From: an uncultured Flavobacteriaceae bacterium
GTDB lineage: Bacteria > Bacteroidota > Bacteroidia > Flavobacteriales > Flavobacteriaceae
Assembly (NCBI GenBank): GCA_947497245.1
Contig: CANMFO010000001.1
Location: forward strand, 1,644,290 to 1,708,289
Length of the DNA: 64,000 bases
Direction: 5' to 3'
Shown: piece after piece, positions 51,182 to 59,721 of the stretch
Position numbering within the stretch: position 1 is the stretch's first letter
Layout of the letters: each line of letters begins with the position of its first letter
Translations under genes and position numbers: made by a program
Notes under the pieces: model-generated
Database searches by the model: none
The model's input: only the letters and a program-made list of their open reading frames with translations
Told to the model about the DNA's origin: nothing

Positions 51182-54100
51182 TTATCGAATGGTGTACCCC
51201 TCCGAGGTATTCATGACCCCGTTAATGACCGTTGCCAAGGATGCCACTTTTACCGGATCGGAACCGTGCTTTATCTTAGTTTCGCCCATGCCCAAATAAG
51301 CAATGGCATCTTCTTTTTTTTCTGTGAACCTTTCGAGCTCGTCCCCATGGAATTTTTTAAGAACGTCCAATTCTTCCTTTTTTGGGGACCGTCCCGTGCT
51401 CAGTTGGAAGGCCTGGCGCAACTGCAGCTCGGTATTATCACCGGTTCGCTCGATAATGCTTTCGGCCAGCACATAGGATGCCTCAATGAACTGTGGGTCA
51501 TTGAGCAGCACCAAGGCCTGCAAAGGGGTGCTGGTCTGTCTTCGTTTGACCGTGCAAACACTCCGGTCGCCCACGTCAAAAATCATCATGGAAGGGGGAG
51601 CGGAGCTCCGTTTCCAGATGGTATACAGGCTCCTTCGGTACAGTCCCTCCCCAGGTTCCTGTTCGTATCGGTAACGCCACCCCTTGTTGCTGATTTCGTC
51701 CCAGAGGCCTTCCGGTTGATACGGATACACACTCGGCCCGCCGATTCTCGGGGAAAGCAATCCGCTTATGGCCAGGGCATTGTCCCGGACCATTTCTGCC
51801 GTCATCCGGGTACTGGGGCCACGGGCCAACAACACATTATCGACATCGATCTCCCACAGTTCCGACCTTAGCCGTGAACTTTGTTGATAGGTGGCCGACA
51901 TCACCATTAATTTGTGCATTTTCTTGATGTCCCAACCCGATTCCATGAATTCCACCGCCAACCAGTCCAACAGCTTTGGGTGCGATGGAAGGCTTCCCTG
52001 GTTTCCAAAATCATCGGAAGTTTCCACTAGGCCGCGCCCAAAATGCATCTGCCATAATCGATTCACGAAGACCCTTGAAGTTAAGGGATTGTCCTTGTCG
52101 AACAACCATTTTGAGAGTCCCAACCTATTTCTGGGCAGGTCTTCAGGGAAGGGCAATATGGCCTCGGGCACATCTGGAAACACTTCCTCCGTCGGAGCGT
52201 CGTACATCCCCCGATCAAGCACGTAGGTGGGCCGTGGTTCCGGTAAATCGCCCAGGACCATGATTTCCTTGATGGGCTCCAATTCCTGCAATCTTTGTTT
52301 TCTGAGTTGTTGCAATTTCTTTCGGGTCCTTTCCGCCTCCGGATCCTGGCTGGTAAAATAGAAATCGTCCAAGACCTCCAATTTCTTTTCCCCGGTGGCC
52401 ACCTGGATCGCCGCTTCCGGGGAAAGATCGTACAGTACTTCCAGTGCCGACAGTTCCCTGTCATAAATTTTCAGCTGGTCGATGCCCCCGCTCTTTAAAG
52501 TCTTGAACTTATCGCGAACGCCCAGTGTAAAACCGTGGAATGGATAATTGTGAACGTTTTTTCGAAATAGGATGGATTTATATAGGTTATCGATTTCGAT
52601 GGTCACGGGCACCTCCTTGCCGTCTACATAAATATGCACGCCCCTTGCCTTGGCGAGACCATCATAGGAAACCGTGACATTGCTCCATGCCTTCCCGGCA
52701 ATGGGATCTTTGGTCTTCACCTGAATGGCATTGGTCGGCCACGAGCGGGCCATGATGAACTTGAGGTGGTTGTTCTCCAAGTGCATCGAATAGCCCTTTA
52801 ACCCCAATCGGGTCCCTTCACAATGGGTAAAAACCACGGCTTCTTCCTGAAGGGTTCCTGGAAAAACGGCAAGTGACACCGTAAAAGGGTCCGATTGATC
52901 GAACCAGCCCACTTTTTTGGGTAGGGTAACGCTGGTATAGTCGTTAAAAAAAACGGCCTTTCCCTTAGCTCCCACCTGTACCTCCGGCTCTTTGACCACT
53001 GCCGGGGCACCCCTTGTATTGGGGGTATGGAAGGTTTTGCCTTCTTTGGGCGAGAAACGATCAAAATCGAGGTTTGCCACAAGTCCTTTTTTAAGGGCCC
53101 TCCGCAGTGCGCTCCGAAGTTTATCCGGGTCAGCGGACCAGATTTTTACCGCATTTGGCCTTTTCTTTTGTACCGATACCAATTCCTTTTTCGTGCCGTT
53201 GATGTTGGAGTCGATGTACTCCAGGACCTTGTCCTGATCTTCATCGGTCAACAAGAGGGAGGGACCAGGTACCTGCCCGGGCCCGTAGACCGCCGTTCCC
53301 AACTCATTGGTACTATTAAAAAAAGCAAAAAGCCCGTAGTGGTCTTTTTGACTGATGGCATCGTATTTATGGTCGTGGCAACGGGCGCATTCCACGCTGA
53401 GGCCCAAAAATGCCTTCCCCACCGATAATGTCCTGTCCGCAACATACTCCACCCGATATTCCTCAAAAACGATCCCCGCCTCCGAGTTTCTTTTATGCAA
53501 GCGGTTGAAGGCAGTGGCCAAGATGCTTCCCTGGCCGGGGTTTTCAATAAGGTCCCCGGCCAATTGCCACGTACTGAATTCATCATAGGGCATATTATCG
53601 TTAAAAGCCTTGATGACCCAATCGCGATAGGGGCTAAAATCACGGTGTTTATCATCCAAATAACCATCACTGTCCGCGTAACGGGCCACATCCATCCAAT
53701 CCGCCGCCATCCGCTCGCCATAGGCCGGGGATTGCAGAAGCCGGTCCACCACTTTCGCGTAGGCATTCCCCGAATCGTCCAGGACAAAATCTTCGATCTG
53801 CTCCAGGGTCGGGGGGAGACCGGTCAAACCAAAACTCACCCGACGGATCAAATTTTCCTTGGTCGCCCGATCGGCAGGCTCCAGTTTGTGGTCCTCCAGC
53901 TTTTCGGCGACGAAAGCATCTATTTCATTATCCCCCCATACCCGGAAAGTCCCTTTCGGCAATTCCGCTTTTTGGGGTTTTATAAAGGACCAATGCGGGG
54001 CATATTCGGCCCCCTGCTCCACCCACTTGGTCAAGATGGCGATTTCCCTTTGGTTCATCTCCACTTTAAACTCCGGTGGGGGCATTTTGACCTCTGGGTC

Positions 54101-54418
54101 ATTGGACAGTATCCTGGAGACCATTTCGCTCTTTCCAGGTTTGCCCGGCACAATGGGATATTTGCCAGATCCTTCCAAGGCGGCATAGGCATTTTCAGCA
54201 ATATCCAATCGAAGTCCAGCCTTCTGGTTGTCCGTGTCGGGCCCATGACAGGCAAAGCATTTGTCCGATAAAATAGGTTTAACGTGATAGTTGAAATCTA
54301 CTTTTTCGGGTGTCGTGGCCATTGCCCGTTCAATTTCTTCCGGGGCATTCCAGGCACAACCTGATAGCAATAATATGACCCATGGTGCCCATACCATTTG
54401 ATACTGTCCCATACCCAA
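51182..54418 (-). CDS. PSD1/DUF1549/LamG/DUF1553 c-type cytochrome lipoprotein
   Basis: The 1078-residue protein is a planctomycete-type multidomain cytochrome. It has a lipoprotein signal (LLLSGC, Cys21), a c-type haem site CFACH at 54-58 within the PSD1 domain, DUF1549 (about 160-370, DAFVAEKLEDHKLEPADRAT, DWMDVARYADSDGYLDD), then an inserted LamG-like jelly roll (about 440-690) and DUF1553 at the C-terminus (LSKWLFDKDNPLTSRVFVNR, QTSTPLQALVLLNDPQFIEA). The role is probably electron transfer or extracellular polysaccharide handling with the DUF1501 partner. The start could also be an internal ATG seven codons on. The -7 candidate TATCATTG (54442-54449) has one mismatch. Confidence 0.88.
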   Translation of the reverse strand: MGMGQYQMVWAPWVILLLSGCAWNAPEEIERAMATTPEKVDFNYHVKPILSDKCFACHGPDTDNQKAGLRLDIAENAYAALEGSGKYPIVPGKPGKSEMVSRILSNDPEVKMPPPEFKVEMNQREIAILTKWVEQGAEYAPHWSFIKPQKAELPKGTFRVWGDNEIDAFVAEKLEDHKLEPADRATKENLIRRVSFGLTGLPPTLEQIEDFVLDDSGNAYAKVVDRLLQSPAYGERMAADWMDVARYADSDGYLDDKHRDFSPYRDWVIKAFNDNMPYDEFSTWQLAGDLIENPGQGSILATAFNRLHKRNSEAGIVFEEYRVEYVADRTLSVGKAFLGLSVECARCHDHKYDAISQKDHYGLFAFFNSTNELGTAVYGPGQVPGPSLLLTDEDQDKVLEYIDSNINGTKKELVSVQKKRPNAVKIWSADPDKLRSALRRALKKGLVANLDFDRFSPKEGKTFHTPNTRGAPAVVKEPEVQVGAKGKAVFFNDYTSVTLPKKVGWFDQSDPFTVSLAVFPGTLQEEAVVFTHCEGTRLGLKGYSMHLENNHLKFIMARSWPTNAIQVKTKDPIAGKAWSNVTVSYDGLAKARGVHIYVDGKEVPVTIEIDNLYKSILFRKNVHNYPFHGFTLGVRDKFKTLKSGGIDQLKIYDRELSALEVLYDLSPEAAIQVATGEKKLEVLDDFYFTSQDPEAERTRKKLQQLRKQRLQELEPIKEIMVLGDLPEPRPTYVLDRGMYDAPTEEVFPDVPEAILPFPEDLPRNRLGLSKWLFDKDNPLTSRVFVNRLWQMHFGRGLVETSDDFGNQGSLPSHPKLLDWLAVEFMESGWDIKKMHKLMVMSATYQQSSRLRSELWEIDVDNVLLARGPSTRMTAEMVRDNALAISGLLSPRIGGPSVYPYQPEGLWDEISNKGWRYRYEQEPGEGLYRRSLYTIWKRSSAPPSMMIFDVGDRSVCTVKRRQTSTPLQALVLLNDPQFIEASYVLAESIIERTGDNTELQLRQAFQLSTGRSPKKEELDVLKKFHGDELERFTEKKEDAIAYLGMGETKIKHGSDPVKVASLATVINGVMNTSEGYTIR

Positions 54419-54451
54419 CTCCTAAAGTTTTACCTAATATACAATGATATT

Positions 54452-54494
54452 TTAACTGTTAATGCGTTAAGAAACTGTTTTGTTAACTGTTAAT
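54452..54494. promoter_or_regulatory. Pair of identical 12-bp sites, predicted operators
   Basis: TTAACTGTTAAT occurs exactly twice (54452-54463, 54483-54494), its first 11 bases being a palindrome around a central T. The copies lie 31 bases apart, close to three turns of the helix, so they face the same side. A partial copy AACTGTT is between them (54473-54479). They lie between the leftward PSD1 gene and the rightward winged-helix gene. Confidence 0.6.
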
Positions 54495-54531
54495 ATTTTT
54501 TGCTTATATTCACTCAAACCTTTGGTAGTCT

Positions 54532-55740
54532 ATGGTTCTCGAAGAATACAGCATCTATATTGATAAAATAATAGGCAGCAAATCGTTTGGCAATTCCACT
54601 ACCTATGCGAACCTTTTACGGTATCTGTTTCGCTGTACGATTGAAAAGAACGTCCCCAAGGAAACCACCATAGCGGCGGAAATTTTCGGAAAAAACGATT
54701 TTGACCCCTCCCAGAGTACCTTGGTTCGCGTTTACGTTTATAATTTGAGGAAAAAGCTGGATGCCTATTATCGGCATGAAGGAGAAAAGGATGAAAAAAG
54801 AATACGGATCCCAAAGGGAGGCTATGCCATTGCGCCCACCCCCAGAAAAAAGGAACCCGTCCATACGTCCGTTTCCATTGGCAAAAAATGGGGCGTATCA
54901 CTGGGGATCGCCCTCATCGCCTCTTTTTTGCTCAATCTCTACCTCGCCTCATTGGAGCCGAACAGGCCAATGGTCGCCAACAATGGCCTTTGGGCAGATC
55001 TGATAGCAAGTGAACTCCCCAAAATGCTGATCTTGGGCGACCTGTTCATTTACAACGAGCACGATACCGCTATCCAACTTACACGGAGCATAAGGGACCC
55101 CAGCATCAATTCACTGGAAGAGTTCGAGGCATTCCGGTCGTCCCATACCAGAACCAATACGGAGATCGGGCCCCTGAGCTATACCCATCTCATACTGGGC
55201 AGTGCCCAATGGATCAAAAAACTCTCGGAGATATTCTATTCGCTAAACAGCAATTATACCATTCGGACCATGTCAAGATTTAACCTGAAGCAGTTGCAGG
55301 ACTATGATCTTATGGTCGTGGGCATGCAAAAGACATTGGGCGTTTTTAAGGATTTCTACGGCAATTCGGCCATTGAATATGATGCCGAAAACGATGCGTT
55401 CCTGTACACAGAGAAGGAGGATGGGGAAGTGGTGTTCTACAAACCGAGCGGGGATGCCGATTCCTATCATACCGATTACGGCCTCATGGCCAAAGTCCCA
55501 GGGCCCAACAACAACACCATTTACATCTTTTCCGGACTTTGGGATACGGGGGCGACCCAAAGCCTTAAGAATTTTACGGATGCCGCCCTTTTGTCGAGAA
55601 CAGAATCGCAGATGCGGGCCGAATTTGGGACCCTGCCCAAGTATTACGAGGTTTTTTTCGAGGTCAACGGAATCGACAGAATGGAACTGAGCAGTAAAAT
55701 ACTCCACATCAACAAATTGGAAGGGCCCGCCAAGCCTTAA
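54532..55740 (+). CDS. Membrane-anchored winged-helix one-component regulator
   Basis: The 402-residue protein has an N-terminal OmpR-like winged-helix part (about 18-105) with the signature STLVRVYVYNLRKKLDAYY (62-80) and IRIPKGGYAI (91-100), one membrane helix (about 119-140), and a periplasmic domain of about 260 residues. There is no response-regulator receiver domain. This is the layout of a ToxR-type one-component sensor: it can bind DNA from the inner membrane while sensing a periplasmic signal. It diverges from the PSD1 gene across the paired 12-bp sites. Confidence 0.8.
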   Translation: MVLEEYSIYIDKIIGSKSFGNSTTYANLLRYLFRCTIEKNVPKETTIAAEIFGKNDFDPSQSTLVRVYVYNLRKKLDAYYRHEGEKDEKRIRIPKGGYAIAPTPRKKEPVHTSVSIGKKWGVSLGIALIASFLLNLYLASLEPNRPMVANNGLWADLIASELPKMLILGDLFIYNEHDTAIQLTRSIRDPSINSLEEFEAFRSSHTRTNTEIGPLSYTHLILGSAQWIKKLSEIFYSLNSNYTIRTMSRFNLKQLQDYDLMVVGMQKTLGVFKDFYGNSAIEYDAENDAFLYTEKEDGEVVFYKPSGDADSYHTDYGLMAKVPGPNNNTIYIFSGLWDTGATQSLKNFTDAALLSRTESQMRAEFGTLPKYYEVFFEVNGIDRMELSSKILHINKLEGPAKP

Positions 55741-55787
55741 GTGTTCAAGAAAATAGTCTTAAATTACCGTCGATAAACCATTTCGCT

Positions 55788-56612
55788 TTGAAAAAAACAA
55801 GAATATTCTGCTCGGCTTGCCTGATTGCATTGGTAATCGGCTGTAAATCAGAAAAAAAAGAAGTTCCGACAGAGACAGAAGCTCCCATGGAACGGGAAGC
55901 GCCATTGCTGTCCACAGAAGAAAAAAAGGGTCAGGATCTCCTGGAAAAATGCCTGATTGCCCATGGCGGACTGGAACAATGGCGGTCTTTTGAAGGCTTG
56001 GAGTACCAGTTAAACGACAAGGGCAAAATGGTCTACCAAATTACCCATTTAAGGGATAGGCGGGCGTATCTGAAATCCAAAAAATATGAGGTAGGTTTCA
56101 ACGGAAAAGTAGCCTGGTCATTACCCAATGCGGAGCAAGTATCGGGAGGGTCAGCGGCTTTTTACTACAACCTGGATTTTTATTTTATTGGTGTTCCCTT
56201 TCTTCTAAAAGACCCAGGCGTGGTGGTCCACTATGCCGGAAAAGTGGTGGTCAACGGCCAAGACTACGAATCCTTAAAGGTAACCTTTGGATCGGGTGTG
56301 GGACTGACTCCCGAGGACGTCTATTACCTATACCTTGATCCAAAAACCTATATGCTACAAATTTTGACCTATTCCATTTCCTATTTTGATCGGGAAAATG
56401 CCGGCGTAAACAGCGCCAAGGTGTATTCGGACTATGTTGACGTGCAAGGCTTGAAGATGCCCACCAAGATGGAGAATTTTGAATGGAAGGACGGGTCCAT
56501 GGGCAAAAGCAAAGACCACCTCAGACTGTTCAAGGATATCCGCTTCCTCACAAAGATTACAGATGAATCGGTTTTTGAAGTTCGCCCCGGGGCTGTCGAA
56601 GAAAAAATTTAG
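55788..56612 (+). CDS. DUF6503 family lipoprotein
   Basis: The 274-residue protein has a lipoprotein signal (LVIGC, Cys near 19), a short acidic linker, and a beta-rich mature domain with IAHGGLEQWRSFEGLEYQLN, YYNLDFYFIGVPFLLKDPGV and YLYLDPKTYMLQILTYSISY. It matches DUF6503, a LolA/LolB-like fold found in Bacteroidota. The start is a TTG at 55788, directly before the basic signal region. It follows the winged-helix gene by 47 bases. Confidence 0.8.
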   Translation: MKKTRIFCSACLIALVIGCKSEKKEVPTETEAPMEREAPLLSTEEKKGQDLLEKCLIAHGGLEQWRSFEGLEYQLNDKGKMVYQITHLRDRRAYLKSKKYEVGFNGKVAWSLPNAEQVSGGSAAFYYNLDFYFIGVPFLLKDPGVVVHYAGKVVVNGQDYESLKVTFGSGVGLTPEDVYYLYLDPKTYMLQILTYSISYFDRENAGVNSAKVYSDYVDVQGLKMPTKMENFEWKDGSMGKSKDHLRLFKDIRFLTKITDESVFEVRPGAVEEKI

Positions 56613-56664
56613 CTGTAAGACAGGGCACGTCCTTTTTGTTTCAAAAGAAACCCAAATCTTATGG

Positions 56665-58905
56665 TCAAGGTGTCTTTTTGGGATACGCCATTAACTCTTC
56701 CTCTGTAAATTCAGAACCACTTTTGGAGGTTACCGTACGAAGTTCTTGTATATTTTCCGCTTTCAACTGGGTAGGATAATCCGAAAAGGCATTGGTCACA
56801 TACGATATGACATCGGCAATGTCCTTATCGGACAGGCTTTCATTTCCCAACAGCCCGGGCATCGCCTGGTTCAACTCGTACCGTTTACCATTGACGTGCA
56901 CAGGGCCTGTGAGCCCGTGCAATATGATCAGTCCCAACCTTTCGATAGGTTTCGAAACATATTCCGATTTCACCAAAGGAGGGGCCAAACCATCTATTCC
57001 CTCACCATTGATACCGTGACAGGCCGCACAGATCTGTCTGAAAATTTTGGCCCCGCTCGTCCTGTTGTCCTCGGCGAGGGCCTTGTTGGTGAAGACGGGG
57101 TTGGTCGTTCCCAATCTTTTGCGCTCATGGGTCGCGGAAATCTGGGTGACCAAATGGCTGCCCTGAAATTGGGGCAAGGCTTTCAGGCCCTCCATCACCG
57201 CTTCGGAAGATTCCGAAATACCGCTTAGGATCCCATCGGTAACAATTGCATTGTCCCCATGCCTTTTGGCCAAATTATAAAGTATGGGCAAGAAATCCCT
57301 GTTCGACACATTGGCCCACATTCCCACGGTGGAGCCCAAATATAGGTCAATGGCCGTATCGTTCTTTGCAAGCAAGTTTTCAAAAAGGTGTTTTGCCGCC
57401 GCGGTATTTTCGGGGGATATGAATTTTTCCATCAAAACGAGCGCATGGGCGATGACGTCGGGTCCGCTTTTCCCGGCAACCTTTTCGAGCAAGGAAAATG
57501 AAAGTCCCTCCAGCCCCTCCAAGGCGTACAAAGCATGTATCTGGGCCAACGGTTCCTGTATCTCGAGGGAAAGTTCCTCCAGTTCAGGTATCGCCCCCGT
57601 TTGGCCCCTGTAAATAAGATGATGTTGGGCACGGTCGCGAATCCAACCGTTCGGATGCTTCAACAATTCCAATAATGGGTGCTCCGACAAGCTTTCGAAA
57701 TCAGGGACCTCGTTCAGGGTGGCGTCCGCATGGGTCACCCGCAACACCCTTCCAAAATCTACAATGGTGTCCAGTTGTTCCCGTTTGGCCCTTTTCTTGA
57801 AATACGGGCTCAAATAGGCGTGGTGTCCCAGAACCCCACGGTGCATGTCAACGATATAGAGCGCTCCATCCGGTCCGTTCGAAAGGCTAACCGGCCGAAA
57901 ACCCTCATCGGTAGAGGCCAAAAATTCCCTGTCCGTCCAAGCTTGCCTTGCCGAGGTACTGTCCCCGTGGAAAGTGAGCAGGTTACGCTTTATCAAATTG
58001 GCCTCCGGAACGCAGACAAACGCATTCTGATCATACCCGCTCGGGAATCCGCTGCCCCGATAGATAAGAGGTCCACAGGCCGCCGTTACGTTCACCAGCA
58101 AACTGTCCTGATCTAAAACGCCCTTGGCATAACCCCGGTTCACCAAGGTGGCGTGCAGGGGGTATACCCGTTGATCATCCGTTAGCAGTCGATTTACACC
58201 ACTTTTGGGAATGTGGTGCGCATTGCGGATCAACCGGTTCGGCAAAACGTGATCCCCGATCAATTGTCTGGAGTTGTCATTGTAGTAGAGCCTTCCAAAA
58301 TTGTCGTGGGAAATGCCCCATTGGCCGCGGAAAGTGGTCGGTTCCTTTAACCAGGTCCCTTTTTGGTACCGATACCTAAAGTTTGACTTGGCGTTGTAGA
58401 TCCAGTTATCGACATTCAACACCAATCCATTTGGTTGGTGTTCCGGGTTCCCATCGGCGGCATATAGCGAATCTACCAAAGTCCGGTTTACGGGTTTGTC
58501 GTCCTCGATCTCCACAAACCAAAGATTGGGCGGTTCCGCATAAAGAAGTCCTCCGTAGACCAGCGCTATCGCCCTGGGCAAAACGAGGCTGTCCAAGAAC
58601 GGTTTCGCATGGTCCATCACCCCATCGCGGTCCAGGTCCTCCAGAATTTTTATGCTTCCAGTGGCTTCTTTTTCCCCATTGCCCTCCATATTGCTCATAT
58701 AGGAAGGCATCTCCGCCACCCATATTCTTCCCCCTGAGTCAAAATCCATTGCGACCGGGGCCTTTAAAAGGGGTTCAGAACAGATTACCTCCAAAGCAAA
58801 ACCCGGCTCCAACCGATAATCCGATATTGAAATTTCAGGTTCCTCATAGGATGTTTGGCAAGCTGCCAATATCATTAAAAAGAAAAACAACAGTTTATTT
58901 TTCAT
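56665..58905 (-). CDS. PVC-type c-type cytochrome lipoprotein
   Basis: The 746-residue protein has a lipoprotein signal (ILAAC, Cys near 16), a PVC membrane-bound-dehydrogenase propeller (about 30-400, MDFDSGGRIWVAEMPSYMS, ILEDLDRDGVMDHAK, SNGPDGALYIVDMHRGVL), a helical HEAT-like stretch (about 400-600), and a c-type haem domain with CAACH at 626-630 and a likely axial Met in NQAMPGL. It is a smaller relative of the protein at 11439. A sugar or glycoside dehydrogenase role is inferred. Confidence 0.88.
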   Translation of the reverse strand: MKNKLLFFFLMILAACQTSYEEPEISISDYRLEPGFALEVICSEPLLKAPVAMDFDSGGRIWVAEMPSYMSNMEGNGEKEATGSIKILEDLDRDGVMDHAKPFLDSLVLPRAIALVYGGLLYAEPPNLWFVEIEDDKPVNRTLVDSLYAADGNPEHQPNGLVLNVDNWIYNAKSNFRYRYQKGTWLKEPTTFRGQWGISHDNFGRLYYNDNSRQLIGDHVLPNRLIRNAHHIPKSGVNRLLTDDQRVYPLHATLVNRGYAKGVLDQDSLLVNVTAACGPLIYRGSGFPSGYDQNAFVCVPEANLIKRNLLTFHGDSTSARQAWTDREFLASTDEGFRPVSLSNGPDGALYIVDMHRGVLGHHAYLSPYFKKRAKREQLDTIVDFGRVLRVTHADATLNEVPDFESLSEHPLLELLKHPNGWIRDRAQHHLIYRGQTGAIPELEELSLEIQEPLAQIHALYALEGLEGLSFSLLEKVAGKSGPDVIAHALVLMEKFISPENTAAAKHLFENLLAKNDTAIDLYLGSTVGMWANVSNRDFLPILYNLAKRHGDNAIVTDGILSGISESSEAVMEGLKALPQFQGSHLVTQISATHERKRLGTTNPVFTNKALAEDNRTSGAKIFRQICAACHGINGEGIDGLAPPLVKSEYVSKPIERLGLIILHGLTGPVHVNGKRYELNQAMPGLLGNESLSDKDIADVISYVTNAFSDYPTQLKAENIQELRTVTSKSGSEFTEEELMAYPKKTP

Positions 58906-58967
58906 CTATGCCGACGATAAGAGAAGTTGAAAATTGTGAATGGGAACAAATCATTGTGTAGTTATGA

Positions 58968-58975
58968 CAAATATA
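58968..58975 (-). promoter_or_regulatory. -7 box of the PVC cytochrome gene at 56665
   Basis: TATATTTG on the minus strand matches TAnnTTTG exactly and lies 62 bases before the ATG at 58905. No -33 TTTG is seen at the usual distance. Confidence 0.4.
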
Positions 58976-59055
58976 TCAATCTTGATGGTGAGATAGAAAT
59001 ATTGTTCGATAATTCACACAATTACTATGCCATAGGCCCAATTGGCCAAACCGAT

Positions 59056-59691
59056 CTAAACCACGTCGAAATAAATAAACAACCAATGGCTTACCGCTCC
59101 CCCCAGTACAAAGATGTGCCATATAAAATGATTGTACGGAATTTTTTCAATGGCATAGAAAACAATCCCCAAGGTATAGAAACCACTTCCAAGAAAAAGC
59201 AACTGCATTCCCAGGTCGGAGGTCTTTTGTACCAAATTTTCGAAATCGAGCACGATCAACCACCCCATGGCCAGGTAGAGCAGCAACGAAATGGCCTCGA
59301 ACCTGCCCGTAAAAAAGAGCTTCAAAACCGTTCCTATGAGAGCGATGCCCCATACCGTATAAAAAATGGGCCATCCGTTTCCACTTTCCAGGGAAATGAG
59401 GACCAAGGGGGTATAGGTACCTGCGATCAGAAGGTAGATGCTGATGTGGTCCATTATCCTGAATCCTTTTCGAAGATGGACTTTGGAAACCGTGTGGTAT
59501 ATGGTGGAGGCCAGGAACAGGATAACGATGCACAAGCTATAGATGATGATGCTCGTGGTAGCATAGGGGGTCTTGTGCGCGTTCTTCTCCAGTAGGAAAA
59601 ACAAGCCGACGATTCCCAACACTGCCCCTATTCCATGGGAAATTGCATTTAGCCTTTCCTCCCGTTGATAGTTGACCGCTGTATTTTTCAT
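59056..59691 (-). CDS. Hemolysin III family (PAQR) membrane protein
   Basis: The 211-residue protein has seven membrane helices and the PAQR signatures NAISHGIGAVLGIVGL near the N-terminus, LASTIYHTVSKVHL, ILRIMDHISIYLL-type helix 3 (RIMDHISIYLLIAGTYTPL) and HNHFIWHIFVLGGAVSHWLF at the end. The Asp and His residues of the zinc site are conserved. The family includes ceramidase-like hydrolases; the hemolysin name does not show toxicity. It seems out of place among redox genes. Confidence 0.9.
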   Translation of the reverse strand: MKNTAVNYQREERLNAISHGIGAVLGIVGLFFLLEKNAHKTPYATTSIIIYSLCIVILFLASTIYHTVSKVHLRKGFRIMDHISIYLLIAGTYTPLVLISLESGNGWPIFYTVWGIALIGTVLKLFFTGRFEAISLLLYLAMGWLIVLDFENLVQKTSDLGMQLLFLGSGFYTLGIVFYAIEKIPYNHFIWHIFVLGGAVSHWLFIYFDVV

Positions 59692-59699
59692 CTGGAGGA

Positions 59700-59707
59700 C
59701 AAAGATA
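59700..59707 (-). promoter_or_regulatory. -7 box of the PAQR gene
   Basis: TATCTTTG on the minus strand matches TAnnTTTG exactly and ends eight bases before the ATG at 59691, giving a leader of about five bases. It lies in the 30-base gap after the copper-protein gene. Confidence 0.45.
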
Positions 59708-59721
59708 GGGCGTGGACCCTT

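Noticed and set aside
58927..59595. Plus-strand open frame of 222 codons across the PAQR gene
   Set aside because: Nearly all antisense to seven clear membrane helices of the PAQR protein; its sequence is low in hydrophobic structure.
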